A stretch of 64,000 nucleotides of DNA from DATBVX01 sp963724625 (GCA_963724625.1 CAVRVO010000003.1:372001-436000), one strand, 5' to 3'. Shown: positions 36,388 through 46,584, counted from the first letter of the stretch. The notes: generated by a model from the sequence alone, not told the origin. Translations and numbers: made by a program.

Positions 36388-37013
36388 ACGAGCCCAAGGC
36401 AGGGGCGATTGCCCTCGCCCTGACCGGCGCTTCTGGCGCGCAGTACGGCTTGCGCTTGTTGCAGTGTCTGCTGAACGCCCGGCGCAGCGTCTACCTTACG
36501 CTCTCCAAACCCGCGCAACTGGTCATCGGCATGGAGACGGCGGAGAAGCTGCCGGGCCGGCCCAGCGAAATCGAGCGCTATCTCAGCGAGACACATGGTG
36601 CGGCGGCCGGTCAGCTGCGCGTCTTCGGTCCGGAGGAGTGGACCGCGCCACTCGCGAGTGGCTCCAATGCTCCGCAGGCAATGGTCGTCTGCCCCTGCAG
36701 CATGGCCACGGTTGCCGGCATTGCGCAGGGGACGAGTCGCAACCTGATCGAGCGAGCGGCGGACGTGATGCTGAAGGAGCGCCGCACACTCATCGTGGTG
36801 CCGCGCGAAACCCCGCTCTCGATCATTCACCTCGAGAATCTCCTGCGCCTGTCGCAGGCTGGCGCTATCGTGTTGCCTGCAAATCCCGGCTTCTACAATC
36901 GTCCGCAAACGGTCGCGGAGGTAGTGGACTTCGTGGTTGCACGCGTGCTCGACCATCTGGGTGTCGAGCATTCACTCATGAAGCGTTGGGGCGAGGAGCC
37001 CGAGCAAGAGTAA
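36384..37013 (+). CDS. ubiX: Flavin prenyltransferase UbiX
   Basis: A 209-residue flavoprotein that joins dimethylallyl phosphate to FMN to make the prenylated cofactor for UbiD decarboxylase. It starts at GTG 36384. Motifs: LALTGASGAQYGLRLL (FMN loop), VVCPCSMATVAGIAQG, then LIVVPRETPLSIIHLENL and LPANPGFYNRPQTV, all typical of UbiX/Pad1. Coupled to mpl by a four-base overlap; no ubiD in the window. Confidence 0.94.
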   Translation: MNEPKAGAIALALTGASGAQYGLRLLQCLLNARRSVYLTLSKPAQLVIGMETAEKLPGRPSEIERYLSETHGAAAGQLRVFGPEEWTAPLASGSNAPQAMVVCPCSMATVAGIAQGTSRNLIERAADVMLKERRTLIVVPRETPLSIIHLENLLRLSQAGAIVLPANPGFYNRPQTVAEVVDFVVARVLDHLGVEHSLMKRWGEEPEQE

Positions 37014-37025
37014 AACGCGGGAAGG

Positions 37026-37634
37026 ATGCCCGTGCACACCGACACGCCTGGCAGTTCAACCGAAGAACTGGCGCTTTTTCCGCTCAACACGGTGCTGTTT
37101 CCCGGCGGCCCGCTGGCGCTCAGAATTTTCGAGCCCCGTTATGTCGACATGGTGCGCGAGTGCTTGCGCGCGCAGCATGGCTTCGGCGTGGTCCTGATTC
37201 GCGCCGGGAGCGAGATCGGGCCCGCACAGTTCGAAGCTATCGGCACGCTGGCACGCATCGTGGACTTTCACGCGCTTGCCGATGGCTTGCTGGGACTGAC
37301 GACGCTGGGCGAGCGGCGCTTCAGGGTACGCACGCACGAGCGCCGCCGGGACGGTCTGCACGTCGGGCAGGTGCAGTGGCTCGCAACCGAAGCACCGCAG
37401 CCGCTTCCCCCTGAGCACCAGCACCTTCCCGCGGTGCTCGAGACACTGCTCAGTGAAGCTTCAGGCCAGTACGCGCACGTCGAGCGCAGGCCCGGTGATG
37501 CGAGCTGGGTGAGCTGCCGCCTCGCTGAGCTGCTCCCGCTTACCCTGCCGTCCCGACAGTTCTGTCTCGAGCTCGACGATCCGTTACAACGACTGAGCCT
37601 GTTGAGTGCGCTGATCAAGTCCCCTGTCGATTGA
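37026..37634 (+). CDS. LON substrate-binding (N-terminal) domain protein
   Basis: A 202-residue protein made of the Lon N-terminal domain alone: LALFPLNTVLFPGGPLALRIFEPRY at the start, then FGVVLIRAGSEIG, IGTLARIV and GERRFRV. There is no ATPase or protease part. Stand-alone copies are common in proteobacteria and may bind unfolded proteins, but no activity is proven. Twelve bases after ubiX. Confidence 0.88.
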   Translation: MPVHTDTPGSSTEELALFPLNTVLFPGGPLALRIFEPRYVDMVRECLRAQHGFGVVLIRAGSEIGPAQFEAIGTLARIVDFHALADGLLGLTTLGERRFRVRTHERRRDGLHVGQVQWLATEAPQPLPPEHQHLPAVLETLLSEASGQYAHVERRPGDASWVSCRLAELLPLTLPSRQFCLELDDPLQRLSLLSALIKSPVD

Positions 37635-37756
37635 GTCATTCGGCGCCAGTTTGAATCGGCGCAAACACCGCTTGAATGCGACCTGACATACCGGGTCCGC
37701 GACTGCTTCTATAGCCGGAGGTGAACGGGCCGCACATGGACCAACAGGGAGTCGTC

Positions 37757-38149
37757 ATGGACGAAGCGACAGCGACGAAACTCATCGAGACACTTGCAAC
37801 CGGAGTAGATCCGCTCACGGGCGAAGCGTTCGACCCCGACAATCCTTGCCAGCATCCCGAGGTCGTACGTGCCCTGTGCCTTGCGGTTCGAGCTCTCGAC
37901 GAACGCAGAATGCGCCTCGAACGTCAGAAGGCGCTTCCGGCGAACGTGGGCAAGCCGTGGTCGAACGAAGAGGACACCCTTCTGGTCGCGGGGTTCAACG
38001 CGGGAAGGAAGCTGGCTGAGCTGGCAATCGAACATCAGCGCACTGCGGCGGGTATCCAGGCACGGCTGGAGAAGTTGGGGCTGGTGGAACCGACGAATCA
38101 GGCCGCCCGGTGGGGGAGTCGCATGGATCGCAGTGGCGAGCGCGCCTAG
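37757..38149 (+). CDS. Hypothetical protein with a Myb/SANT-like or HTH-like helical region
   Basis: About 130 residues from ATG 37757, chosen because GGGAG lies six bases upstream; in-frame GTG 37721 and ATG 37736 are alternatives. The N-terminus reads MDEATATKLIETLATGVDPLTGE. The middle, KPWSNEEDTLLVAGFNAGRKLAELAIEH, has the Trp and acidic pattern of a Myb/SANT helix, followed by TAAGIQARLEKLGL, a possible recognition helix. Relatives with this layout are annotated hypothetical. DNA binding is a guess. Confidence 0.6.
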   Translation: MDEATATKLIETLATGVDPLTGEAFDPDNPCQHPEVVRALCLAVRALDERRMRLERQKALPANVGKPWSNEEDTLLVAGFNAGRKLAELAIEHQRTAAGIQARLEKLGLVEPTNQAARWGSRMDRSGERA

Positions 38150-38154
38150 CCTCC

Positions 38155-39186
38155 CTAGGCCCTCCCCCAATAGCCGATGCGTTTTCTGATCTTGAGCTTG
38201 CGCCAGGCATTGAGTGGCTTGCGGTGAGGGTTGCGCGCGCCCGCCGAGATGAAGTCATCGACCGCGTCAAGCACGCGCTCGCTCGAGTGGCCGTCGCGGT
38301 AAGGATGGATGGCATCGGCGTATGCGCGGATTTCGCGCATGAGTTCTGGCGGACGGTCGAGCGCGCGTTCGATTGCCGGCAGCAGTTTTTCCGGCGCATC
38401 GATATCGATGAGCTGTGGCCCCGGTCTGCGATTCATGAAAGTCACCACGGGCTTGTACGTCAGCAGAAACTCGTTCAGCGCCGAGGAGGTATCCGAGATC
38501 ATCATATCGACGCGCGGAAACAGATCCAGGATGTTGTCCTCGGTCGTGTAGCGCAGGTACTCGCCTTCCAGCGCGCGATAGCGCGCCACGGTTTGCGGAT
38601 CCGTTTTCGGATGCAGGGCGACGAGCCAATGCCAGCGACCGCTGCTGGCGAGCGCGCGGATCGTATCGTAGAGCTTGTTCGCGGCGCTCCACGAAGGTGA
38701 GAAAGTCGAGTGATACAGTATGACGGGTCGCTCGCGCACCGGAGCGGGCGTGGCGCCGCCGTGCTGACGCATGTAGGGATCGAACTTGGGCCAGCCGGTT
38801 TCGCGAACCGCAAAGTGCCCGAGCTTGCGAGCCATGTCCTCGAAGGCCCGCGTATCTCGCGGCCCGGTCGTGCAGTAGAGGTCGAAAAACCCACGAATGT
38901 AGATGTGCCGCGGCTTGCCAGCGTCGAAGCCATGAAAAACTTCCACTTTCACGCCCGGGAAAAAGTGCGGCACTGCGTTGCTCGACGTCAGCACGGCAAT
39001 CGGCTCGAAGGCGCGCACTTGTGCCGTGGTGCCGAGCAGGCGCTCATCGCCATGCAATTCCGCACCGCCGGGCCCGTCGAAGAACCAGGCGGCCTCAGCG
39101 CCACGTCCGCGAATCGCAGCCTGCAAAGGCCGCAGGATCGCAAGCGCGTAGCGCTCCGAACCGTATAAGAGATAACGCTTCGGCAT
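38155..39186 (-). CDS. CDP-glycerol glycerophosphotransferase-family (TagB/TagF-like) protein
   Basis: About 343 residues from ATG 39186 (MPKRYLLYG); an ATG at 39210 in the same frame would overlap the upstream gene. The VFHGFDAGKPRHIYIRGFFDLYCTTG stretch, PVILYHSTFSP, LVALHPKTDP and MMISDTSSALNEFLLTYKPVVTF are the polyglycerol-phosphate polymerase family blocks. In a Gram-negative cell it probably adds a phosphoglycerol or similar group to LPS or another surface glycan. It follows the GT2 gene on the same strand. Confidence 0.82.
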   Translation of the reverse strand: MPKRYLLYGSERYALAILRPLQAAIRGRGAEAAWFFDGPGGAELHGDERLLGTTAQVRAFEPIAVLTSSNAVPHFFPGVKVEVFHGFDAGKPRHIYIRGFFDLYCTTGPRDTRAFEDMARKLGHFAVRETGWPKFDPYMRQHGGATPAPVRERPVILYHSTFSPSWSAANKLYDTIRALASSGRWHWLVALHPKTDPQTVARYRALEGEYLRYTTEDNILDLFPRVDMMISDTSSALNEFLLTYKPVVTFMNRRPGPQLIDIDAPEKLLPAIERALDRPPELMREIRAYADAIHPYRDGHSSERVLDAVDDFISAGARNPHRKPLNAWRKLKIRKRIGYWGRA

Positions 39187-39193
39187 CTCTGGC

Positions 39194-40036
39194 TTACGGG
39201 TCCAGTCCATAGCGTTTGAGCTGCAGCCGGGCCAGCTCTACCGAGGCCGGATTGCGCTTCATTTCGTAATACCGCATACGCTTGTACACCGCGTAGGAGG
39301 CGGCCACCTGCGCAACGATGTAACCGCGCCAGCCGTCCAGGAACGCAAGGCGCAACACGTAGTCCTTGAAGAATGCAGCGACGTACACCAGCGGGCACAG
39401 CCACATCCGCACTGGACGTCCGCGATCGAGCCAATCGCGTGCCTTCAACTCCGCATAGCGCACGCTCTTGAGATACCTGTGAACCAGCGTGGGATTGTGC
39501 AAATGAATAAATGGGCGACGGAAGGATTCCGTCGGACCTGAGAAGCGCAGCGATTCGTGCACACGTGCATCGGTCCAGCGTGCACGGCTGCGATGATACA
39601 GGCGCCCCAGCCGCTCACCGACCATCGGGCGATACCAGTGCATGGGCGCGCCCATGTACCACGTACTGCGCCGGAGAATTGCGCCCGCTGCGGAGGACTG
39701 CAACAGCCGTGGGAGCTTCTCGTACATTTCCTGGACCAGCTCCGGCGACAACGCCTCGTCAGCGTCGAGCGCCAGTATCCAGTCATGCTGAGTTTGCGTG
39801 GTCGCGAAATTGCGTTGCGGACCGAAGCCGAGCCAATCCTGATGGACCACGCGAGCGCCGTGCGCGGCGGCGATCTGTTGTGTGCCGTCGGTGCTGCCGG
39901 AATCGATGACGAGCTTTTCATCCGCGAACGGCACGCTGTCGAGACAGCGCCCGATCACCGCGGCCTCGTCGCGAGCGATCACGAGCAGCGTGACGGGAAA
40001 TTTCTCCGCCGACGCCATTACGGAAGTTTCACACAA
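39194..40036 (-). CDS. Family 2 glycosyltransferase, WaaE/KdtX-like
   Basis: About 280 residues (start ATG 40036, or ATG 40018). The GT-A fold is clear: PVTLLVIARDEAAVIGRCLDS at the start, KLVIDSGSTDGT, the DWLGFGPQRNFA loop and WILALDADEALS with the DxD metal site. That loop is typical of LPS inner-core GT2 enzymes of the WaaE/KdtX group. The C-terminal half has a hydrophobic, membrane-touching stretch. Sits upstream of the CDP-glycerol transferase gene, so both are probably LPS decoration genes. Confidence 0.87.
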   Translation of the reverse strand: MCETSVMASAEKFPVTLLVIARDEAAVIGRCLDSVPFADEKLVIDSGSTDGTQQIAAAHGARVVHQDWLGFGPQRNFATTQTQHDWILALDADEALSPELVQEMYEKLPRLLQSSAAGAILRRSTWYMGAPMHWYRPMVGERLGRLYHRSRARWTDARVHESLRFSGPTESFRRPFIHLHNPTLVHRYLKSVRYAELKARDWLDRGRPVRMWLCPLVYVAAFFKDYVLRLAFLDGWRGYIVAQVAASYAVYKRMRYYEMKRNPASVELARLQLKRYGLDP

Positions 40037-40091
40037 CCGTCACAACGAAGGAAAGGGCGATGCTTGGAGCAAGGGGCGAACTCGCTGCAGA

Positions 40092-41069
40092 TCAGGATCT
40101 GAGAATGCGGCGCACACCCGATTTCAGCCACAACGGCCGACCTCTCCACCGTTGCACGTGTGCGTCCTGTTCATGCGCCGGGAGAGTGTGAAACAGCAAT
40201 TCCGCCCACTGGCGCAGGATCGCCTCACTCGTGAATTCGGCCGCGCGGCGCTGCGCGTTGGTTACCATCGCCGTGTAGCGCTCTGGCTGTTCAAGCAGCA
40301 CCCCGACAGCCTGCATGGCCTCATCCAGGGACGAGATCTCGATGTAGTCCTCCTCGCTACGGCGCAGTTCGCGGAAAGCGTACTCCCGCCCCAGCAGCGC
40401 CGGCACTCCCGCAAGCCAGGCGTTGTAGAGCTTGGCGGCGGGCTTACGCACGTGCATGGCGCGATCAGCGGGGCGAATCGCGACGATAAGATCGAGGTCG
40501 TGATAGTCATTCCATCCCGTCACAGCCCAGTTTCGTTGCGACCCGCCGTAGTGCGGTGCGTCGCACGTCCAGTCAATGCCCCGCTCGGCGAGGAAGCGCG
40601 GCCAGCGTTCGCTCTGAAAATCCCGGTGCAGATTGCCGATAAACCCCTTGTACGCCGCGCGCCGCAGCAAGTGGCCGCGGGAGGCACTGCGGGGAATCAG
40701 GCCGGGCTGGGGCCAGAACGGCACGAAGAACCGCCTGCGGCCATCGGCGTAGCGGCCGTTCTGCAGTACTTCCCAGTCGGCGATCAAGGGCGCTCCCACG
40801 TCCTCGCGAATTCCCAGCAAACGCACGTCGTCAGTTCGCCCACCGAGCCGCTTGATAATGCGACGTTGCTTGGAACTGAAAACAAGCAATCCACGCTGAG
40901 GCCATCGATCCGTGAGTTCCACCTCGTATCCCGCGCGACGCAGGCGCAGGTAGGTTTGCAGGATCCAGGCCCGCTCGCCGGTCTGGAATTCGCCGAAATC
41001 ACGCTCCGGATCGAGTTCCTTGAGCGCCTCCAGCCGCGATTCGCCGTGTAAATAAAATGCGACGCGCAT
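40092..41069 (-). CDS. Glycosyltransferase-like protein, GT-B type
   Basis: About 325 residues from ATG 41069 (MRVAFYLHGESRLEAL). The C-terminal region KPAAKLYNAWLAGVPALLGREYAF, then SLDEAMQAVGVLLEQPERY, is the donor-binding half common to GT4-like enzymes. The N-terminal half contains LLVFSSKQRR and a GFIGNLHRDF segment. The sugar is unknown; neighbours point to surface-glycan synthesis. It is divergent from the macrodomain gene. Confidence 0.68.
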   Translation of the reverse strand: MRVAFYLHGESRLEALKELDPERDFGEFQTGERAWILQTYLRLRRAGYEVELTDRWPQRGLLVFSSKQRRIIKRLGGRTDDVRLLGIREDVGAPLIADWEVLQNGRYADGRRRFFVPFWPQPGLIPRSASRGHLLRRAAYKGFIGNLHRDFQSERWPRFLAERGIDWTCDAPHYGGSQRNWAVTGWNDYHDLDLIVAIRPADRAMHVRKPAAKLYNAWLAGVPALLGREYAFRELRRSEEDYIEISSLDEAMQAVGVLLEQPERYTAMVTNAQRRAAEFTSEAILRQWAELLFHTLPAHEQDAHVQRWRGRPLWLKSGVRRILRS

Positions 41070-41219
41070 CGACCTCGATCTCAAATCGCCGCTTGCGGCG
41101 CGTCCGGTATGATAGTGAAGTGCATATCCTTCACACCATTCGGTCTGGGGTCGTCGAACCGGCCGATCCGCACCCGATCGAAGCGAGGGGAGCCCAGGCT
41201 CGACCCGTGGAGTAGCGCC

Positions 41220-41744
41220 TTGGCGCATATCGAAGTGATTCAGGACGACATCACAACGTTGCGCGTCGATGCGATCGTCAACGCCGCGAACTCTCGGCTC
41301 GCTGGTGGCGGAGGTGTAGATGGCGCCATCCACCGGGTGGCGGGCCCGGAGTTGCTGGTGGAATGTCTGGCACTAGGGGGTTGTCCCACGGGCAATGCGT
41401 GCATCACGGGTGGTTACCGGCTGCCAGCACGCCATGTCATTCACGCAGTCGGGCCCGTGTGGCACGGCGGGGATGCGGGTGAGCCGGGCCTGCTCGCCTC
41501 ATGCTACCGGCGCTCGATGCAACTTGCTGGCGAGCGAGGTCTGCGCAGCATTGCGTTCTCAGCGATCAGCTGCGGGGTCTACGGATATCCGATCGATCAG
41601 GCCGCTCGCATCGCGGTCAGTGAGGTAACGAGTGTTCTCGACCAGCAACGGAGCATCGAGCTAGTGCAATTCTGCTGCTTCGGTGAATCTGTGACGCGCG
41701 CGTATCTCGATGCCTTGAATGTGCATCAGGGCGTCGCTCGATGA
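41220..41744 (+). CDS. Macrodomain protein (O-acetyl-ADP-ribose deacetylase-like)
   Basis: About 174 residues from TTG 41220, with GGAG seven bases upstream. ADP-ribose-binding hallmarks: VDAIVNAANSRLAGGGGVDGAIHRVAG, the GGYRLPARHVIHAVGPVW block and AISCGVYGYPIDQAA. Relatives of the YmdB type remove acetyl groups from O-acetyl-ADP-ribose or bind ADP-ribosylated targets. The stop overlaps the ATG of the glycosyltransferase (ATGA), an unusual partner. Confidence 0.88.
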   Translation: MAHIEVIQDDITTLRVDAIVNAANSRLAGGGGVDGAIHRVAGPELLVECLALGGCPTGNACITGGYRLPARHVIHAVGPVWHGGDAGEPGLLASCYRRSMQLAGERGLRSIAFSAISCGVYGYPIDQAARIAVSEVTSVLDQQRSIELVQFCCFGESVTRAYLDALNVHQGVAR

Positions 41745-42820
41745 ATGGGGCACCGCGAATTCTCTTCGTTCCAGTGAGCGGCGCCAAGGGAGCCGGAGAG
41801 TACTTCCGCTGCCTCGCGATCGCCCACCGCGTGCGCGAGCGCTGGCCCTCCGCAGAGATCCGCTTCATGGTGAGTCGCGCAGCGGGATATGCACATGAAG
41901 TGCCGTTTCCCGCGGTGCTGATCGAGCGCTCGCCGACCTACGAGTCAAAGGCCGTGAACCGTGCCATCGATGATCTGCAACCGGGCGTCGTCGTATTCGA
42001 CAACGCCGGGCGCGTAGCGCAACTCAGGCATGCACGCCGCTGCGGCGCACGTACGGTGTACGTCAGCTCGCGACCCACGACACGCTGGAAAGGCTTCCGG
42101 CTGCGGCGCATGTGGCAAATGGACCAGCATTGGCTGTCTGGACCCAGATTTCTCAATGGTGAGCTTTCGGCGTGGGAGAAAGTGAAGCTGTCGTTGGTCC
42201 GATCCGTGTCGATCGTACACCTCGACTCTCTGTTTCCACCTGCGGACGAGACACGCGCACTCGCGTATCGAGGCCACCTGGGATTGGGGAAGGACGCGTA
42301 TCTGTTGTTCTGCGCCGGTGGAGGCGGACACGAGCACCAGGGTCTGTCGGTATCGGAGGTCTTCGGACGCGCCGCCCTCGAAGTGGCGCGCGCCAGCGGG
42401 CAGCGGACCGTCTGGGTGCAGGGCCCGAACTACACCGGCACACTCGCACCGCCAGATGGAATGCTGTCACTCGGTGCGCTCAGCGGTCCACAGCTCACCG
42501 ACCTGCTGAGTGGCGCGCGCATCGCTGTTATCAGCGGCGGGAGCCTGCTATCGCAGGCGCTGGCGCTCAGAGTTCCCTGTATCGCCGCACCGGTCGCCGG
42601 CGATCAGGACGCGCGCATTGAGGCCTGCGCGGCGCGAGGCTTGCTGCTCTCGACCACCCTCGAAGGCGATGCGCTGGTGCAGTCGGCGCTGGCTCTGCTC
42701 AAAGACCCGGCGCGGCTCAACGAAATACGGTTGCGGCTGGGACAGCTCGATCTGAACAACAGCGTCGACGTGGCTCTCGCGGCGCTGGAGCGCCTGCTGG
42801 ATGCGAGCAGCGCGCAATGA
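41741..42820 (+). CDS. MurG/PseG-like GT-B fold glycosyltransferase or hydrolase
   Basis: A 359-residue protein. ILFVPVSGAKGAGEYFRCLAIA resembles the start of MurG and PseG proteins (GxGHxxRCLAL). The C-terminal LSGARIAVISGGSLLSQALALRVPCIAAPV is the nucleotide-sugar binding pattern of GT28-like enzymes. FCAGGGGHEHQG lies at the domain boundary. The exact reaction is not predictable. It is coupled by four-base overlaps to the macrodomain gene upstream and to the rubredoxin downstream. Confidence 0.65.
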   Translation: MNGAPRILFVPVSGAKGAGEYFRCLAIAHRVRERWPSAEIRFMVSRAAGYAHEVPFPAVLIERSPTYESKAVNRAIDDLQPGVVVFDNAGRVAQLRHARRCGARTVYVSSRPTTRWKGFRLRRMWQMDQHWLSGPRFLNGELSAWEKVKLSLVRSVSIVHLDSLFPPADETRALAYRGHLGLGKDAYLLFCAGGGGHEHQGLSVSEVFGRAALEVARASGQRTVWVQGPNYTGTLAPPDGMLSLGALSGPQLTDLLSGARIAVISGGSLLSQALALRVPCIAAPVAGDQDARIEACAARGLLLSTTLEGDALVQSALALLKDPARLNEIRLRLGQLDLNNSVDVALAALERLLDASSAQ

Positions 42821-42981
42821 AGGCCTACATGTGCGTCATCTGCGGGTTCGTTTACGAGGAAGAGAAGGGCGATCCGCTGCGTGGTATTCCGCCGCTCACG
42901 CGCTGGGAAGATGTTCCGCTTTCATGGCGCTGCCCGGACTGCGGCGCTGGCAAGGAAGACTTCGAGATGATCGAGATCTAG
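42817..42981 (+). CDS. Rubredoxin
   Basis: A 54-residue protein, ATG 42817 to TAG 42979-42981. It has both iron-binding knuckles: MCVICGFVYEE (Cys6 and Cys9) and RCPDCGAGKEDFE (Cys39 and Cys42), with the GDPLRGIPPLTRWEDVP loop between. It is a complete one-iron electron carrier. Its ATG overlaps the glycosyltransferase TGA, so it is the third gene of that operon; the redox partner is unknown. Confidence 0.93.
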   Translation: MKAYMCVICGFVYEEEKGDPLRGIPPLTRWEDVPLSWRCPDCGAGKEDFEMIEI

Positions 42982-42992
42982 AGTGCTGATGA

Positions 42993-43886
42993 CTACTGGC
43001 GCTGCGCCGGATGGCCATGCGCGCGCAATAACTCGATCACGCTATCCTTCCCGACGAGGTGCAGCGCCCCGACTACGATCAGGTAGTTCTCCTTGTCGTC
43101 GAGCAATGCCCCGATCTCGTCCGCCCATTTCCGATTTCGGTCCACGATGAGCGAACGATACAGTTCGGGAAACTTGTCGAAGTCCTGGACCAGGGTCTTG
43201 GCCAGAGCAGTGGTGTCGCCGCGCGTCCAGTCACCGATCAACTGATCTGCTTCCTTCTCCATGTCGGAGGCTTCATCGAGCGACACGATGAGAAACTCGC
43301 CCTGCAGTTTCATGGGGAGGGAGTCGAGCGCCGACAGCTGATCGGCGAGGGTCTCCAGGCCACGAATTTCCTTGCCATCCTGCTGCGCGAGTTGTGCAAG
43401 TCGTTGCTCGACACCCGCCGCCGGGTCGAGCCCGAGCTTTGCGAACTGCGCCTGGGCAATCGTGACCGCAACCACCCAGGGCTCGAGTTGCGCGAACTGA
43501 TCGAGATCGAGACCGAGATCGAGCACCTGCTGGTGAGCACGCCTGTATGGCTCCGGCCCCAGGACATCGCGCAGCGTCTGCTGCTCCGGGAGCACCCCGT
43601 GCTCCATCGTGAATTGTCCTGCTTCCTCGGGATCCAGATCGTCGAGATCCACTTCCATGTAGATCGCGTTCGCCGCCTTGTAGGCTCGCTGGACCGATTC
43701 GGGCAGTGCATCGTCACTCGCGCGCAGCACGTGCACGGAGGCGAGCAGGTAGATCGAGTTGTGCTGTCCGTCGACGCGCCAGAGCGGCGGATGGCCGTCC
43801 GCAACCGCGGGACTTGCGGCGAACCAGGCACAAACTGTGAGAAGGGTGCCGAGCGGCGCCCTAGGGCAACTCCGCACAGGTTTCAT
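42993..43886 (-). CDS. TraB/GumN family protein with a start codon inside a MITE terminus
   Basis: A 297-residue protein with a signal peptide (LGTLLTVCAWFAASPAVA). The family blocks are HPPLWRVDGQHNSIYLLASVHVLRASD at the mature N-terminus and YLIVVGALHLVGKDSVIELLRAHG at the C-terminus: the paired GxxH/E motif of the TraB/GumN (EreA/ChaN-like) superfamily. Members may be metalloproteases; function is not settled. The apparent ATG (43886-43884) and first residues MKPVRSCPR are encoded by the left terminal repeat of the element at 43863-44130, with no Shine-Dalgarno inside it. Confidence 0.83.
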   Translation of the reverse strand: MKPVRSCPRAPLGTLLTVCAWFAASPAVADGHPPLWRVDGQHNSIYLLASVHVLRASDDALPESVQRAYKAANAIYMEVDLDDLDPEEAGQFTMEHGVLPEQQTLRDVLGPEPYRRAHQQVLDLGLDLDQFAQLEPWVVAVTIAQAQFAKLGLDPAAGVEQRLAQLAQQDGKEIRGLETLADQLSALDSLPMKLQGEFLIVSLDEASDMEKEADQLIGDWTRGDTTALAKTLVQDFDKFPELYRSLIVDRNRKWADEIGALLDDKENYLIVVGALHLVGKDSVIELLRAHGHPAQRQ

Positions 43887-44130
43887 GGAGCGCGTTGCGT
43901 CGCCAACGGTGCAGATGCTAGGCGCACCGTGCAGCTAATGGTCGATTCCATTGGCAAGCGGTGCAACAACGCAGCTGCCCGTTCGCGGCGCAACCCGTAC
44001 GGGACCGGCCTCGCAAGCTTCTGGCGTCGTTGCGAGTCTTGTCGATATCGACATATCGACTGCGCCTCGCGCCTAGCCAGAAGCTTGCGCAGGCTCGGTC
44101 GCGCCCTTGAAACCTGTGCAGAGTTGCCCT
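43863..44130. mobile_element. MITE-like element, copy A (268 bp)
   Basis: Bounded by 25-bp terminal inverted repeats (left 43863-43887, right 44106-44130) that differ at two positions. The outer sequence is AGGGCAACTC on the left and GAGTTGCCCT on the right. The interior has strong hairpins: 14-base perfect arms at 44012-44025 and 44076-44089, and the 12-base palindrome GTCGATATCGAC at 44041-44052. It is about 90% identical to copy B by eye and has no transposase. The right end stops three bases short of the cpdA stop; the left end provides the TraB/GumN start. No clear target duplication. Confidence 0.85.
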
Positions 44131-44133
44131 CGC

Positions 44134-44907
44134 TCATGACGTGAATCCGTCCACCCACACAACCGACGTGGCGATGCTGCCATCCGGTTTGAGTTCCAGC
44201 CAGCGGTAGCCCGGGGGGCGCCGATCGATTGCGAACAGATCGCTGAGCGGCAGGAACTGGGCACAAGTGGACGGCGCACTCAGCATCTGCACCCCGTTGC
44301 GTTCGCTCTCATGGGTCTGGTGAACGTGTCCCCACAGGACCGCGCGCACGTTCTTGTGGCGGTCGAGGATCTCGAAGAACTGGTCGGCATTTTCCAAACC
44401 AACCTTGTCGAGCCAGCTGCTGCGCATGCGCACCGGATGATGGTGCAGGCAAACGAGACCATGTGATCCCGCGTTCTCGGTCAGGGCACGCTCGAGAAGC
44501 TCGAGCTGTGCGGGGGCGAGGCGCCCGCGGGCTTTGCCGGCGATGAAGCTGTCGAGCATTACCGCGAACCAACCCGGCCAGCGCGCTACGCCGCCGAGCT
44601 GAAAGGGTGCGCTGTTCAAGACACGGGCCATCGCAGCCGGCTCATCGTGGTTGCCGGGAATGCAAAAGACCGGGAGCCCGAGCGCTGCGAACACATCGCG
44701 AAACCGCTCATAGCCGTCCGCGTCATCCTGAACGAGGTCCCCGGTGGCGAGGATGGCATCACACGGCCAATGGCGTGCGCGCGCGTGCTCGATCGTAGCG
44801 AGAAGGGAAGCGTAGGTGGCGACGCCACGGAGCTTGCCGTCGGCATCGCCGTACAGATGCGGATCCGTGAACTGGATGAGACGCACGCTACTCATCGTCT
44901 TGGGCAT
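44134..44907 (-). CDS. cpdA: 3',5'-cyclic-AMP phosphodiesterase, CpdA (class III)
   Basis: A 257-residue calcineurin-like metallophosphoesterase. The two-metal site is complete: TDPHL, ATGDLVQDD, IPGNHDEP, CLHHHPV and GHVHQTHE. The order and spacing match CpdA, which breaks down cAMP, though relatives with other substrates exist. The start may be ATG 44907 or four codons later. The gene is followed, three bases past its stop, by the right end of MITE copy A. Confidence 0.86.
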   Translation of the reverse strand: MPKTMSSVRLIQFTDPHLYGDADGKLRGVATYASLLATIEHARARHWPCDAILATGDLVQDDADGYERFRDVFAALGLPVFCIPGNHDEPAAMARVLNSAPFQLGGVARWPGWFAVMLDSFIAGKARGRLAPAQLELLERALTENAGSHGLVCLHHHPVRMRSSWLDKVGLENADQFFEILDRHKNVRAVLWGHVHQTHESERNGVQMLSAPSTCAQFLPLSDLFAIDRRPPGYRWLELKPDGSIATSVVWVDGFTS

Positions 44908-45136
44908 TCACCTGCGTGCGAGAGCGCACGGCGGAGCCTCGAACGGGTCACATTTCAGCGGCAGATAATAGCAGAGGGGTCACCGCATCAAGGGTGATGC
45001 AAGTCGCGTGCAATTGGGCGATTCGGGCTCGAAAGCAGCCGGAAGTTGAGCGCATTGTGACGCAGACCACTGTCACTCCGGGGCGACAGTGGCCGCGCCA
45101 TCATCCTGGTATCAGTGCCCGCTTCAGTAGCCCGCT
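44908..45136. other. Intergenic region between ahcY and cpdA
   Basis: About 230 bases without a gene. It holds an eight-base inverted repeat CCACTGTC / GACAGTGG (45067-45074 and 45085-45092) that could end ahcY transcription but has no T-run. It also holds a 13-base tandem repeat CCCGCTTCAGTAG (45118-45130, 45131-45143) whose second unit covers the ahcY stop codon. Confidence 0.5.
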
Positions 45137-46555
<1,419 letters not shown>

Positions 46556-46584
46556 TGATATCTCCGTTCGATAGTGAATCGAAA

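Noticed and set aside
36359..37414. Open frame spanning mpl end, ubiX and the LON-domain gene
   Set aside because: Arg/Ala-rich shadow; the three genes in other frames have full family motifs and coupled starts.
45067..45092. Eight-base inverted repeat downstream of ahcY as an intrinsic terminator
   Set aside because: There is no T-run after the stem on the minus strand and the loop is ten bases; kept only as a note in the intergenic entry.
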